Shown here: in pieces, positions 35,110-46,164 of the stretch
Position numbering within the stretch: the stretch's first letter is position 1
Layout: every line of letters starts with the position of its first letter
Origin: Rotaria socialis
Taxonomy: Eukaryota > Rotifera > Eurotatoria > Philodinida > Philodinidae
DNA length: 64,000 bases
Assembly: GCA_905331475.1 (NCBI GenBank)
Contig: CAJNYU010000655.1
Span: forward strand, 1-64,000
Direction: 5' to 3'
The notes under the pieces: generated by a model
Told to the model about the DNA's origin: nothing
Database searches by the model: none
The model's input: the letters and a program-made list of their open reading frames with translations, nothing else
Made by a program: the position numbers and the translations under genes

Positions 35110-38100
35110 ATCTAAGGCTTCCTTACAATTTCCTTTTCCTTTCGTTTGATTTTTCCTGGTGTTTGTTGTTGACGTTCTTTGAACTAAACCATGTATCGGT
35201 TGATTTCGTTATATCCAGTATCGGTCTGACAGATGTTGACCTGATTTTCCAGGACAATGGAGACTTTCCATTTTTGTAAAGCTAAACGATAATGAACCAT
35301 GAATTTTAAAGCAATATTGATATCTTGATAACTTTCATGACGGCAATTTCAAAAAGAAAACAAAACGATGAAAGTGGTGTTTGCATAAGAATCTGTAGAA
35401 GTTGTGCTGAGTTGAAGTACTGAAATGTCACACTAGACGCATTCGCAAGAAATGTGAAGGATGTTGATCTTTTCATCACAGCTACACTCATACCCCACAA
35501 CCACTAGCCATGCATCGAACCCAACCTACCCGGATTTGATACTACCCCCATGCAATCACAAAACGCATTTTAGACGCAGTTAGATGCGTTTATGTTGCAA
35601 AATTTGGCGTCCTGATGCGTTTCGGTATCGAGTTACATAAGTTGTGGAGTCATTAGACGCGCGATGCTCAAGCATACCCTAGGTTGAAAGTGGATAGGCT
35701 TAGCCTACCCTAAGCTGGAAGTGGGTAGACATTGATAGACTGAAACTGGAACAGATAAATGTTTGGATAGGTTGTTACATGCAAAATGGTTTTATTCTTG
35801 TTTAGTTTCGGGGCTTTTCTAACAAATAACACATTATTAGAAGATCATTTAATATTTTCTGTACTAGTAACTCGTTCGCAGTGAAGTATTAGTTGAAGTT
35901 TTTTGGCATTAAAATTGACAACCAATTCGTAATTCTTAATTTAAGATAGCTGACTTGTTTCTGTAACTTCTGTTTAAAATTACTTTTAAATCTTAGACAC
36001 TCGAATAACATTACTTGGGCCGTGCAGAAATGCGAGCTAAACAAAAAAGATTAAAAGACAATCAAAATCGTATGCTTATAGTTGACACTTAAAGTGCTTT
36101 TAGTCGATTTCAGTCTGACTTCAGCTCTCTTTTTTTTAATGGTGAAACTTGATTTGTCCAAAACGTTGAGCCTATCCTAGATCGAAATCGCTCAGCCATC
36201 TATGTCGAGTTATGATAAAAAAAGCAGATAAAGGCCTTTGTAATTATCTTTTTAAACGCGTTTAAAGAACTTCGACGAGTGTGTTAGCCGTTAATCAGAG
36301 CAAACGCATACGAACGCATTTAAATTATTATCTTAAATCGCGTGTGAACGCAATCTGTGTCTTTTCTTGTGTTAGATCATGTATCACAATTGAAATGCAA
36401 TTTATTTGCTATCCAATAAACGCCGTAAAATCGACAAAATGGATAAAACGTGTTTCATGGAGATATGATTGAGTTTATGAAATGTCGAAAACGCGCTTCA
36501 GTACACACCCTTTCCAAAACACAACTGAATTCATAGTTATATAGTCAGTACTATCAATGAAGAGTGATCAAACATGCAGCAAATCTAATATTTTTGGTTT
36601 TGACGTTTTCGTTTTCATTTTGAAATACATCGAAAAAGATTATATTTCCAAACTAAAACCAAAACTTCAAAGCTAGTTTTGATTTTGGTTCATGCCTAAG
36701 AATGACAGCTATCGAAATCGGCATTTATAAAAAAAATAGACTTGAGTAAAACGGAGTTTGTGCTAGTTAAAATGCCACATTGCACTAGGATCAAAGTCTT
36801 TGTGTTATATTTCGTCTTTGGAAACTGTTAAGTAAGAAAGAAATATATTTAGTTTTATTGAATACGCATATGATGTCCATGATATTTTTTCTTTTGAACT
36901 CTAAAATTCGGTCTTCGTTAATATATTGAGGATTGCATCAAATAAGGTTTGGTTTAACAGATTGATTTTATCAAATGAGTATTTCCGTGATCATGAATTT
37001 CTATTCGAAAGTTTTTATTGAAAATATTAGGCTATAAATACAACTGTATGCTTCTGTTTCCTTAAACTCGGAAGTACTTTCTGTTGTGCGCACGATAAAT
37101 TATTATCTTGACATTATCGTTAGGGTTTTCATCATCACTATCGGAAATAACTAAGTAAACTGGATGCATATTCTGTTTTTACTTTCAATTGCTTTTTTAA
37201 TAAAAATTGCACAAAAATGTTCTTTGGTGCAGAATTTAGTATAATTATCTTTATTGTTCCTGATAATGAACAATGCATTGAAGTAAAACTTATTTTATGA
37301 AGTTAAGGAAAACGAAAATAAACGCATCGTAACTATTTAAAAAATTGAAACAAACAATTTTTTAAATATTTTAATTCAAATATCGATCAATATTCTATTC
37401 TAAAAAAACAAATTAAGCAAGTTCAAAAAAAATTCTGTATACTATAAGATCATTCATTCTATTTCCGATGGATGATTTAAAAGATAACAGTGTGACGGTT
37501 ACGAGAAAATACACAGACAAAATTTTTTAATTTTATGTGTTGTAATATATGGTTCTCATTGTCTATAAAAAATAGTTTTTATAGTTTTATTTTACTGATG
37601 TAAAAAATGTTAATTAATATTATTACACTGCGTATATGTACATTTATACCCTAAAAAGACAGATATATTTGTTTTTCTTAATTTTTTCAGTAACCAAAAT
37701 TCTGAGTATTTTCCCACTGTTGTTTCATTGATAAAAAGAATGACTCATATTGATTTCATTAAAATAAATATCCTAACTATATTTATTTTACAAAGCAAGA
37801 TAAGTCGACATCTCTATTCGTAAAATTATCGAAGGCACTGTAAAACGATTAATTCATGTGATTCATGAACATAATAACAATATCCAGCAATGTATGTCTC
37901 AGACGTTATCGTTGGAAAATTACCACTCTGTTGCTCATGGTATTTGGGTGTTATATCATAGCTTAATATGATGCATCGGCTCAATTTTGACACAGAGTAA
38001 TGGTAATTTTTAATTTTTTTGGGAGAAAAAAGTAAATGCATTTGCTTTTGGATGCGCTCGCACGCTTAAAAATGTTGCATTTTGGACGGATCCTAACACG

Positions 38101-38465
38101 TCTTCAAATGCAAACTAGCTTTGATACGTTTAGACTCTGAACGAGTGTAGACGCGTTAGGTTACCCTGGATGCGTCTGCGCCCCAAAAATGTTGCATTCT
38201 AGGTGCGTCCAGATGCGTGAAGTGCCATCGCTCACAAACTCTCAGAGACGCGTTACGACTCGAAAAAACGTTACATGGACCGGTTTCGGTCATACCCAGA
38301 TTGGATAACGGGATTCCTGTGTCTACTTATTTGTATAATTTGGAGCATAGAGATGAATAATAAATAGTACCTATAGATAGATAATAGGAAAGGATTTTAC
38401 TTCAAAGGTTTATCGTTTCTTCATCAATCTATCATAGATAATCTTATTTATTAGGAAAGCACACA
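35110..38465. other. Non-coding region with GATGCGT-type repeats
   Basis: No gene is recognised. Worn copies of GATGCGT/ACGCATC words cluster at 35560-35640, 36250-36430 and 38035-38260. CTACCCGGATTTG-like sequence near 35515 resembles, in inverse orientation, the CCGGGTAGTACTGAGC block near 38990. The whole 35.5-39.05 kb interval could therefore be one large decayed element. Confidence 0.4.
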
Positions 38466-38489
38466 ATTAAATGAGTTTTTCTTAATATT

Positions 38490-38765
38490 CCTCTTGGACT
38501 CAACTACTGGAAATCGTCGAATGGTTCTCCTTATTGAAATGATTCTTCTGGTAGTCTAAGTAGGGCTGTGAGAATTCGAGTACTACCAATACCAATACAA
38601 TTCAGTATTAGTGGTATTAATATTAGTATTATTAGTATTGATATTTTTAGTAGGCCGATGAGGAAAAATCATACATCTGTATTTCCTGAAAATTTAATAA
38701 GGAGAACCATTCGACGATTTATTGTAGTTGAGTACAAGAAAAATATTAAGAGAAACACTTTTAGC
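38490..38765. repeat. Foldback sequence of about 275 bp
   Basis: The arms share TCGTCGAATGGTTCTCCTTATT (left near 38513, right in complement near 38698) and a TTTCTCTTAATATT-like outer part. The centre is a run of AATACCAATAC / GTATTAGTGGTATT palindromes. Non-coding. Confidence 0.7.
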
Positions 38766-38769
38766 TATA

Positions 38770-39369
38770 TCTGTTCCTGATTAATGAGATTAACTATGAA
38801 AAGCTGTGCAAGACAAAGGATCTTTGACACGAACTCATCTTTTACCACCTATTATATATTCATAGGTGTTATTTATTATTCATTTCTATGCTTCGAAGGA
38901 TACGAGTAAATAAACCTGAGAATCCCAGGACCGAATTTGGGTATGATGAAATCCGAGTAGTATCGAATACTGGGTATGACCGAATCCGGGTAGTACTGAG
39001 CTGAACTACCCGGTTTGTACCCGGGTTTGGTACATGCCTAACAGCCACATCCACCAACACCCCAAATTACTAGTGAAGATAATGTTTAAAGTTTGGTGCA
39101 AAATTTATATAATTCTAAATTATTTGGTAATTCACTTTCGTTATGGAGTAGTGCTTTTTCATTTGAAACACTCCTACGAGAACTTGACAAATCCGTGCAA
39201 AATATTCAGCAAACAGTGTCCGATTAACAGTACAATTGTTAGCCGGGGGAAATGAGAGCTGTCATGTATCGGGAATGTCGGGGATGCTGGAGAAGTAGCA
39301 CGAGATACGATAGATGTCAAACCGATTGGAGTATATCACATAGTTATTATAGCCAAAGCCATATATCTA
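38770..39369. other. Non-coding stretch left of the transposon
   Basis: Contains GAATCCGGGTAGTACTGAGC and related CCCGG repeats at 38930-39030. Otherwise no recognised feature. Confidence 0.4.
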
Positions 39370-39614
39370 CAGTATAACCTCTATTAGTGAACATCCCTCC
39401 TAAGTGATCAACCTGTTGTACTGAATACCTACCGATCCGACCGACTGAATTTTGCTGGTTTTGACCCCCTCCTTTATGATTACTTTGGCATTATGAATGT
39501 GAACGCTTTTTTCAGTCTCTACTACGTAAATGAACCCTCTAGACTACGTACGATCGTAGACAGTGCCATCTATCACTGAGTTAAAGCTATGCATTCAATT
39601 GACTCATTCTGTGA

Positions 39615-41636
39615 TTGGTTATAAAAACACGAGGAAACGTCCAGATATCTCTCGGTGCTATCTCCAATATCTTGAAACGCAAGTGTGAATCTCTAAATGA
39701 TTATGAAATCAAGCGAAATAAAAAAATAAAGAGTAAATCTAACAACGATTTAAGTCAAGCAATCAATGATAATGTCTGCGAGTGGTTTGTTGCTCAAAGA
39801 GGAAAAAATATTCCAATTTCTGACCGTATAATTCAAGAGTATACTAGACAAATCGGCAAACAATTGGATCCTTCGAATGAATTCAAAGTGAGTGATGGAT
39901 GGCTTGATGGATTTCGCACACGTTATAACACAAATTTTCGGGTTATTTCTGGTGAAAGTCGAGCAGTTAATCAAGACATAATTACTGATTGGAAAACTCG
40001 ATTACACAATACTATTGAACATTATGATCCTGTCGAAATATTCAATTGTGATGAAACTGGACTTTTTTACAAGCTGATGCCTGATCGATCGTTAACTGTA
40101 GACAAAAATGATTGTAAAGGAGGGAAAAAATCAAAGAAACGCAATACCGTGATGTTGGGCACTAATTGGGCCGGAAATGAAAAGTTAAAACCAGTTGTCT
40201 TTGCTATGTTAGTCTTCATCAATTTTTCTTTGATAGTAGCTCTCTTTTTATTCATGTTGTAGGTAAATCAGCCCTGCCCAGATGTTTCAGAAATATTGAC
40301 TGGAAGAAGTTGCTCGTCTTATGGCACAGCAACCGTAGCTCGTGGATGACTTGTAAAATTTTTACTGAATGGTTGCAAGATCTTGATTTGATTATACGGA
40401 AACAAAAAAGACACATTCTACTCTTCCTTGACAATGCACTAGTTCATTCTCCAGATGTACAATTAGAAAATATCAAATTAAATTTTTTTCCACCAAATAC
40501 GACAGTAAAGATTCAACCAATCGACCAAGGAGTTATTCGAGCATTCAAAGCTTATTACCGACGTCATCTAGTCAAGCAATAAATCGCCAGTGCTGGTGTT
40601 GCTGTGACAGCCGACGATATTAATATCACTGCTTTAGATCTTGTCTATTGGGTTCAGGGCCGATATGGCTGAATGGTTTAGAATGTTCGGCACATATCCA
40701 CAAGATAGTGTGTTTGAACCTCGGCGCCATCATCCATAGAATAACCTTGGACAAGTTACTAACGGCTGTTTTGTCTCGGATCACTCATTCGATAGCACGC
40801 TGATTACATTGTGACATACATAAAAATATCCTCATGGATAGTATGTGGTTAGTCAGTATGCATGGGAAGCTTAAGTAGTTAAGCGGAAGGAACTCTGAGT
40901 CTGGTCGGCCTTCTGTCCAGAGCTGCAGCTAGTAATAGTTGTAGGGAAAATATCGGGCTTTTGAAATTGTCTCCGGACAGCATCCTATACTGAAAGGTAG
41001 CCGCAAGGCAAGAGTATTCTTTCTTTCTTTCTATTGGATTCAAGGCGCATGGTAAGTAGTGTCAGAAGGAACAATAAGGAACACATTCAAATCAGTCGGT
41101 TTTGAAAAGCTTTCTGTTATCGATGGAATCGATGCATTACAACAAATTTCAATAATAGATGAAACTATTTTTACAGACGATAGATTGATTGAAGAATTAG
41201 ATGGAGTATTGAGACATTTAACCATTGGTGGAAAACCAATGTCTGGCTATGATTATGTGGTGAGATGCGACAGAGACATTTTGAAAAAATTTTTCTTTTT
41301 TTCGTTTCACTGTTTTAGAGTATTGATGATAATGCTCCATCATTTAACGAATGGGATGATTCGAATGATAAATTATTAGTAATTAACGGAACTATCAATG
41401 ATGATGCGAATAGTAATGAAGATCAACTGAACGACGATGTTCCAAGTGAAAATCCACCTTCCTTATCTGAATGTTTAGACCTAGTTCGTCGTCTGCGCCT
41501 TTTCTCCACAATGCAACAACCAGAATTTCATTTGTTCATTATTGAATTACAGTCTAAACTAACTGATGCACTCCTCGATTCTAATTTATCAAAACAAAGA
41601 TCTGTTCTGGATTATTTCAAACATGTACTTGTTTAA
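39615..41636 (+). pseudogene. Tigger/CENP-B-type DDD transposase, broken
   Basis: Pieces in order: a psq-like helix-turn-helix (SLGAISNILKRK), a CENP-B/Tc5-type second DNA-binding domain (to about 39950), then the DDE_1 core. FNCDETGLF carries the first Asp, LLFLDNALVHS the second, and PPNTTVKIQPIDQGVIRAF the third. A C-terminal tail follows after a clean 59-bp intron (41260-41318) and ends YFKHVLV with a stop at 41636. The 5' end lacks an ATG. A roughly 60-bp intron-like stretch (about 40208-40262) does not join in frame. In-frame TAA codons interrupt at 40579 and just after GGCGCATGG (41043-41052). A 374-bp insertion splits the sequence at YWVQ|GAW. In active elements this enzyme moves the transposon by cut and paste; this copy cannot make it. 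Confidence 0.88.
40657..41030 (+). mobile_element. tRNA-derived SINE-like insertion
   Basis: The 374-bp insertion starts with a tRNA-like head. An A-box-like TGGCTGAATGG at about 40668 and a B-box-like GTTTGAACC at about 40711 are spaced as in RNA polymerase III promoters. It ends in a (TTCT)3-4 tail. It is flanked by a 12-bp direct repeat, CTATTGGGTTCA (40645-40656) and CTATTGGATTCA (41031-41042), and sits inside transposase coding sequence. Removing it and one repeat rejoins the transposase frame exactly. The head could not fold as a normal tRNA without mismatches, so it is not a tRNA gene. Confidence 0.8.
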
Positions 41637-41830
41637 TCTTATGAATTTCTTGTTAAATAATTATTTTTTATATAAACAAATTACAACAGCTCATCTGAAG
41701 TGAACTAATAGTACCATTAAATTCGAAAAATCTCGATATTTCTACAGAACCCCTCCTTTGTGATCACCCTGCTAATTTGAACGATTTTTGAAAGTACCGA
41801 CAGTGTTCACATAACAGAGGTTTTACTGTA

Positions 41831-42345
41831 TATATATATAGATATACAGTGACACTCACATAACCTTCCACCGTACCCACACGCAGCTCAAGATGCGGTA
41901 TATCTTGTATAGTGACGTTGCTCCTCCAGCACGCTCAATTTTCTGGCTCTATAACACTGCTTTTAATTCAATGATTTGTTCTCAAAATGTAGTCATGGCA
42001 ACGGACTGATTCGCCATGACCGTAAATTTTACGGATCTTTCTAAATACTCAATAAATGTTACTGATTTATTTTTTTTACTGTGTGTTCCATTGAACATTT
42101 TCAAACAATTGTTACTATCGGATGTGTCGGAATGAAAAAATTGAAAATCTTCTACTGAGCACGGCCTAATGATTTAGGCGGTGGCTTACGTGCCGATACT
42201 GTGGGTGTTCAGGAGTGCCCTGACGTGGCAAAACTTGGAGAGGGTTGACAATTTCTGAAAAAAATATCATGCATTACCGAACAAAGAAACGGAAATTTTT
42301 CGGAGATGGGAGCATCACCCCGTCACTAGGAACATTTCTGCGGTT
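41831..42345. other. Non-coding stretch right of the transposon
   Basis: A short (TA)n tract adjoins the transposon end. The rest shows no gene. Confidence 0.4.
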
Positions 42346-42350
42346 ATCGA

Positions 42351-42415
42351 GTGTGGGTGTGGGTGTGCGCATGGCTGTGACTGTCATGGAGAGAGCCACA
42401 CTCACACCCACCCCA
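42351..42415. repeat. G-rich/C-rich hairpin (family copy)
   Basis: GTGTGGGTGTGGGTGTG is followed about 20-30 bp later by CACACTCACACCCACCCC, forming a stem with a loop around GACTGTCATGG. One of six similar hairpins in the window. Confidence 0.75.
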
Positions 42416-42515
42416 AATTCTTTTAAAATTATGTTACCTTTTTATTGTCAATAGGAGAAATTGTTTCATGCAGACCAGTGATGGATGGAGTGCCAGTTGC
42501 CAGCGAGAAAGACTC

Positions 42516-42995
42516 CTATAAAAAAAGATTTAGAATATTGTCTCTTGCATAGGTTTCGGAGAACAATCTCAAAAATCTCACAGGAGTTTCTAGTAATCGA
42601 TCACCAAAACGGTGAAAAACTTGCATGCCGTAGAAATCTTGTAATGACGAACTTTGAATGGAGAGCATCGGTGGTGACCGATTTTCGGAACGACGAGAAA
42701 GTTTCATTACACGAACTCCTTTTGGTGACCATTTTCGACCGGGTAGCACTGTTTGTGATCGATTGCCAGAACGACGAGAAAGTCTTGTAACATTTATTGG
42801 TTGTAATGACGAACTTCGAATGGGAGGTGCCTCTTCTGGCTGATGACCGGAGTGACGAGAAAGTCTTGTAACATGGATTATTTTTGATGACGAACTTTGA
42901 ATGGGCAGTGCCTCTTCTGATTGATGACCGGAGTGACGAGAAAGTCTTGTAACATGGATTGATTTTAATGATGAACTTCGAATGGGCAGCATCAT
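42516..42995 (-). CDS. Hypothetical protein on an 81-bp tandem repeat
   Basis: A 159-residue frame with its own ATG-ATG start spans about four diverged 81-bp units (CGACGAGAAAG at 42691, 42772, 42853, 42934 on the plus strand). It reads as a 27-residue repeat of SSLKSIHVTRLSRHSGHQ type, rich in Arg, Ser and His. A second minus frame (42601-43005) is open over the same repeat, so the open frames may simply reflect a stop-free repeat unit. No domain, signal peptide or membrane segment is seen. It may be only a minisatellite. Confidence 0.3.
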   Translation of the reverse strand: MMLPIRSSSLKSIHVTRLSRHSGHQSEEALPIQSSSSKIIHVTRLSRHSGHQPEEAPPIRSSSLQPINVTRLSRRSGNRSQTVLPGRKWSPKGVRVMKLSRRSENRSPPMLSIQSSSLQDFYGMQVFHRFGDRLLETPVRFLRLFSETYARDNILNLFL

Positions 42996-43009
42996 TTGTG
43001 ATCAATTCG

Positions 43010-43600
43010 TTTCTACTGTATTTGTGTTTTCAACTCCAATTATTAACAGTCAGAGATGTGTGATGCTAGTGGAGTGTGTGTTTTTTTTGTAAAGGAATGA
43101 TTGTGCACACTATCCTTCGCTGATGCCGTATATATATATATATTTTTTTTGCATTACATGGCAGCCAATCAAAAAGACCTCATATTGTTTTTTTCTCAGT
43201 GAATTTACAGTCTTCTACAGTGGAATGCTGTATTACAAGATGCCGGAAAGGCTTCGAGTTCATTTGAATAATATTGAAAAGCCATGGCTTCATTCTCAAT
43301 CAGAGAAATAATGAAAAACAGTGTGTTGAAGTTGAGTGTGTTGTGAAAATAACATTGATGACTGTCATAATTTTTTTCATTCTTTTGCTCTCTTCGCACC
43401 AGATGACTATGCGTAACTCCATGGGATTTCACCAGGTCGATCCGGGTAACACCTCCAAATGTGCTGAAACGTTCAGGGTTTGCTCAGTTTTTTCCGCTGA
43501 TCATTTTGGTATAACATTTGTTGGGATTTAATGCCATTTTCATATACTTATGAAAGAAATACTTTTTATGTTATTTTGAATTTTTTCGTGATTAAAAAAC
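43010..43600. other. Non-coding stretch
   Basis: Contains a short (TA)n tract at about 43128-43142 and open frames without recognisable domains. Nothing is supported as a gene. Confidence 0.35.
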
Positions 43601-43604
43601 CTGC

Positions 43605-44515
43605 AGCATTTCGAAAAAGCTGTTAGCACAATCCCTTTGGGATCAAAGTGTGAAACACGATGGAACTTCTTTTCTGGAACTCGTCTATTACTATCACTGG
43701 TGGTCTGTGGAGCTTCTCTATTACGGTCTGTATTATGATGTACGGAGTCTCTAGAAACCATCACAGACCGGGACAGAGACCTCAGGAACTATCACAGACC
43801 CACTGGATGACAAAAATGAATTACAAAGTAATTCTAAGATATGAATTACAAAATAGTTCAAATTCAGTTGCTGTCTTTCAAGTGACTAAGCAGGTACTAG
43901 AAGGTACTACCAGGTACTGCCAGGTGTGGGTGCTGGTGCTGGTGTGTGGGGGTGGGTATGGGTGTAATTGGTCCCTAAAGTGAAATTACACCCACACCCA
44001 CACCCTCAAGGTTTGAAAAATCGGGTATTTCTTGTGATGCTAGCGTTGAAATTGAATCTAGATCTATTGCACAATTTATATAATAGGAATATGTAAACAT
44101 ACAAAGTAAAAATATATGAGTTCTTGTATTCCAATTTAAATAACATAGCCTTTCTTTTTACGATTGTCCATTCATGTTCCAAGTCGAATTCGGCTGCTAC
44201 CAATCTTCTAGTACCTTCTAGTACCTGGTAGTACCTTCTAGTACCTTCTAGTAATAACTGATACATGTATTAGTTGTATGTGTAAATTTTGAATTATTTT
44301 GTAATTCATTTGTGTCATGAAGTCCACAGACCGGGGCAGAAACCTCAGCAACTATCACAGACCGGGACAGAGAAATTAATTAATTAATTAATTGATTAAT
44401 CAGCTAACTAATTAATTAATTTCTCTGTCCCTGTCTGTGGGGGGGGCGGGGGTGGGTCCAAATTTCTACCCTATATACTTCAATACTCCTTTCAGATCTT
44501 GTTTCACAAAATCGA
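43605..44515 (+). repeat. G-tract-ended dispersed repeat, full-length plus copy (C)
   Basis: It starts AAAGCTGTTAGCACAATCCC. It continues with ATCACAGACCGGGACAGAGA repeats, a region holding a G-rich/C-rich hairpin (43924-44010), TACTAGAAGGTACTACCAGG-type repeats, a TTAATTAATTAATT palindrome and a G-tract. It ends CAAATTTCTACCCTATATAC with TTTCAGATC. Order and ends match copy A at 11065-11700 in reverse. It has no coding capacity. Confidence 0.75.
43924..44010. repeat. G-rich/C-rich hairpin (family copy) inside repeat C
   Basis: GTGTGGGTGCTGGTGCTGG and following GGGTGT blocks pair with ACACCCACACCCACACCC after a spacer around TTGGTCCCTAAAG. It ends CACCCTCAAGG, like the long hairpin at 88-345. 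Confidence 0.75.
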
Positions 44516-44519
44516 TATT

Positions 44520-45360
44520 ACTACATCAATATTTTATAAAATTTGAAAACCAATTATATATTCAGATTCAGCGTAAAAATCTGTATCAGAATCCTTAGGA
44601 ATCTTAAAATGTCTGCTTATTTTGATGGACAGGCTCAAGGACGCTCTTGTTTTCAGTGACAGCTTTTTTATGAAAAGCTATTTCAAAAATGTTACTATAG
44701 GAGTTGGAATTATCCAAAAAAGTGGCGTTAGCCATTCGACAAAGTAAAGTTAACTCTACAACATGCAATAGTTGGTTTTCTTTCCCTGTTTAATTCTGGT
44801 GGGGAAAAGTGAAAAACTATTTTTGACTGCAATTTTTGATGAACATGCTCGTTATATTTAATCACTAACGATAATAATACCCTACAATTTATTGTGACTA
44901 TCAAGGTATGTAGAACTTGCTGTGCTGATCATTTTGGTACTAAATTATTGTATATTCAGTTGCATTTTCATGAGCAAGTTAGTGAAATGAGATACACACA
45001 GATACACATGTTTTGGCACATCCTTTTTTTTAAACAAAACGAACACATAGTCACCCTTTACAATCTTTTGCGCACTTTCATTTAAGATGTTTTCATGGTT
45101 GGCTCCTGATATATTTGGCTAATTCTTCGCCAATTTTGCTTTTCCCTTTTGGATGTGTTTGTTTTGCACCGATTTTTGAGAAGCGCTTTTTGCGTTTTGA
45201 CAAAACTTCATCATGGAAAGTATGTGAACACCAGATTCGCGTTCTATAATGCATATTAGCAGAGAAAAGCTGCGAGTAGGAAAAAGTAAACAATACAACG
45301 AATGAATATTGGAAATGAGAACGATGAATGATACACAAGTTTAATTCACGAACTAGTGAA
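44520..45360. other. Non-coding stretch
   Basis: A/T-rich. A short block near 44905-44940 (GCTGATCATTTTGGTA) is shared with 43496-43515. No gene is recognised. Confidence 0.4.
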
Positions 45361-45361
45361 T

Positions 45362-45655
45362 ATCAGTTCCCTAGACTGAAAGGATAGGGTCTAGAAACCG
45401 TAATTTACCTGTGTCGGTCTGTCCGCTTGTCTGTAACAATGGCACAAATGACCATCCCTACGGCACAAATGACCATTCTTATGGTACAAATGACCATTTT
45501 TATGGTACAAATGACAAATTTCATGCCACAAACGGTCATTTTTATGACACAAACGACTAATTATCTTGGTGCAATTGGCCATTTCTATGACAGAAACGAT
45601 CATTTCCGGGGGATAAATGACCGGAGCCATGGCACAAATGATCTTTTTTGTGTAC
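45362..45655 (-). repeat. 21-bp minisatellite, inverted copy with conserved flank
   Basis: It begins CCCTAGACTGAAAGG (complement of the flank near 1235), passes TGTGTCGGTCTGTCCG and then shows GGCACAAATGACCAT-type units every 21 bp (45441, 45462 and on) to about 45650. Same family as 875-1245, opposite orientation. Confidence 0.85.
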
Positions 45656-45669
45656 TCAAAAAGTGAGTA

Positions 45670-46160
45670 CACTCTACGCTGTAAAAAAAAGAACCGTAGA
45701 ATAGCAAACTAAAAAAGGGTTTATGAAAGTGCAACGTGTAGCAAACCCTTTTCAACCGTTTATCAACGAGTCATAAACCCTGTTATAAACTCTCTAAAAA
45801 GGGTTTAATATGGAGTTTATTATCGTTAAATATGCTTTCTGGAAGGTTTATTGAAGGGTTGATCAGATTCATAAATGCTTAAAGGGATTGCGACACGTTG
45901 CACTTTCATAAACCCCTGAAAAGGGTTGATAATTCACATAAACGTTCTCATATAACCTTCGAAACTCGGCCTAAAAGGGTTGATTAAAATGCTATACCCA
46001 TGAGCCCCTCTCAGAAACGCTATTGAAAAGCGTTTATGGACATCATGAATGGTCGCCAGCGTTTGTGAGAGGGTATATAAAACCGATTATGGACCTCATA
46101 AACTGCCTGAAGGGTTTATGATAAGGTTTATGAAGGCGATTGTGGACCTCCAGTATCGTT
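45670..46160. repeat. Palindrome-rich element with GGGTTTATGA repeats
   Basis: It starts CTACGCTGTAAAAAAAAG, like the ends at 6485 and 11698. An inverted pair, TTTATGAAAGTGCAACGTG (45720) and CACGTTGCACTTTCATAAA (45893), encloses AGGGTTTAT/ATAAACCCT repeats. More half-copies continue to 46140. Non-coding interspersed element. Confidence 0.65.
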
Positions 46161-46164
46161 TTCA

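Larger units (their letters stand above)
39370..41828 (+). mobile_element. Pogo/Tigger-like DNA transposon with both terminal inverted repeats
   Basis: The left end CAGTATAACCTCTATTAGTG (39370) and the right end, read in complement from 41828 (CAGTAAAACCTCTGTTATGT), are inverted copies. Each is flanked by TA (39368-39369 and 41829-41830), the target of pogo/Tc1-mariner elements. The body holds a broken transposase and a SINE-like insertion. Length is 2,459 bp including that insertion. Confidence 0.88.

Noticed and set aside
40657-40730. Functional tRNA gene
   Set aside because: A and B boxes are only approximate, the arms do not pair as a tRNA, and it is the head of an insertion with target duplication.
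42485-42790. Plus-strand ORF of 101 residues
   Set aside because: Shadow of the 81-bp repeat; the minus strand has a better start and longer repeat coverage.
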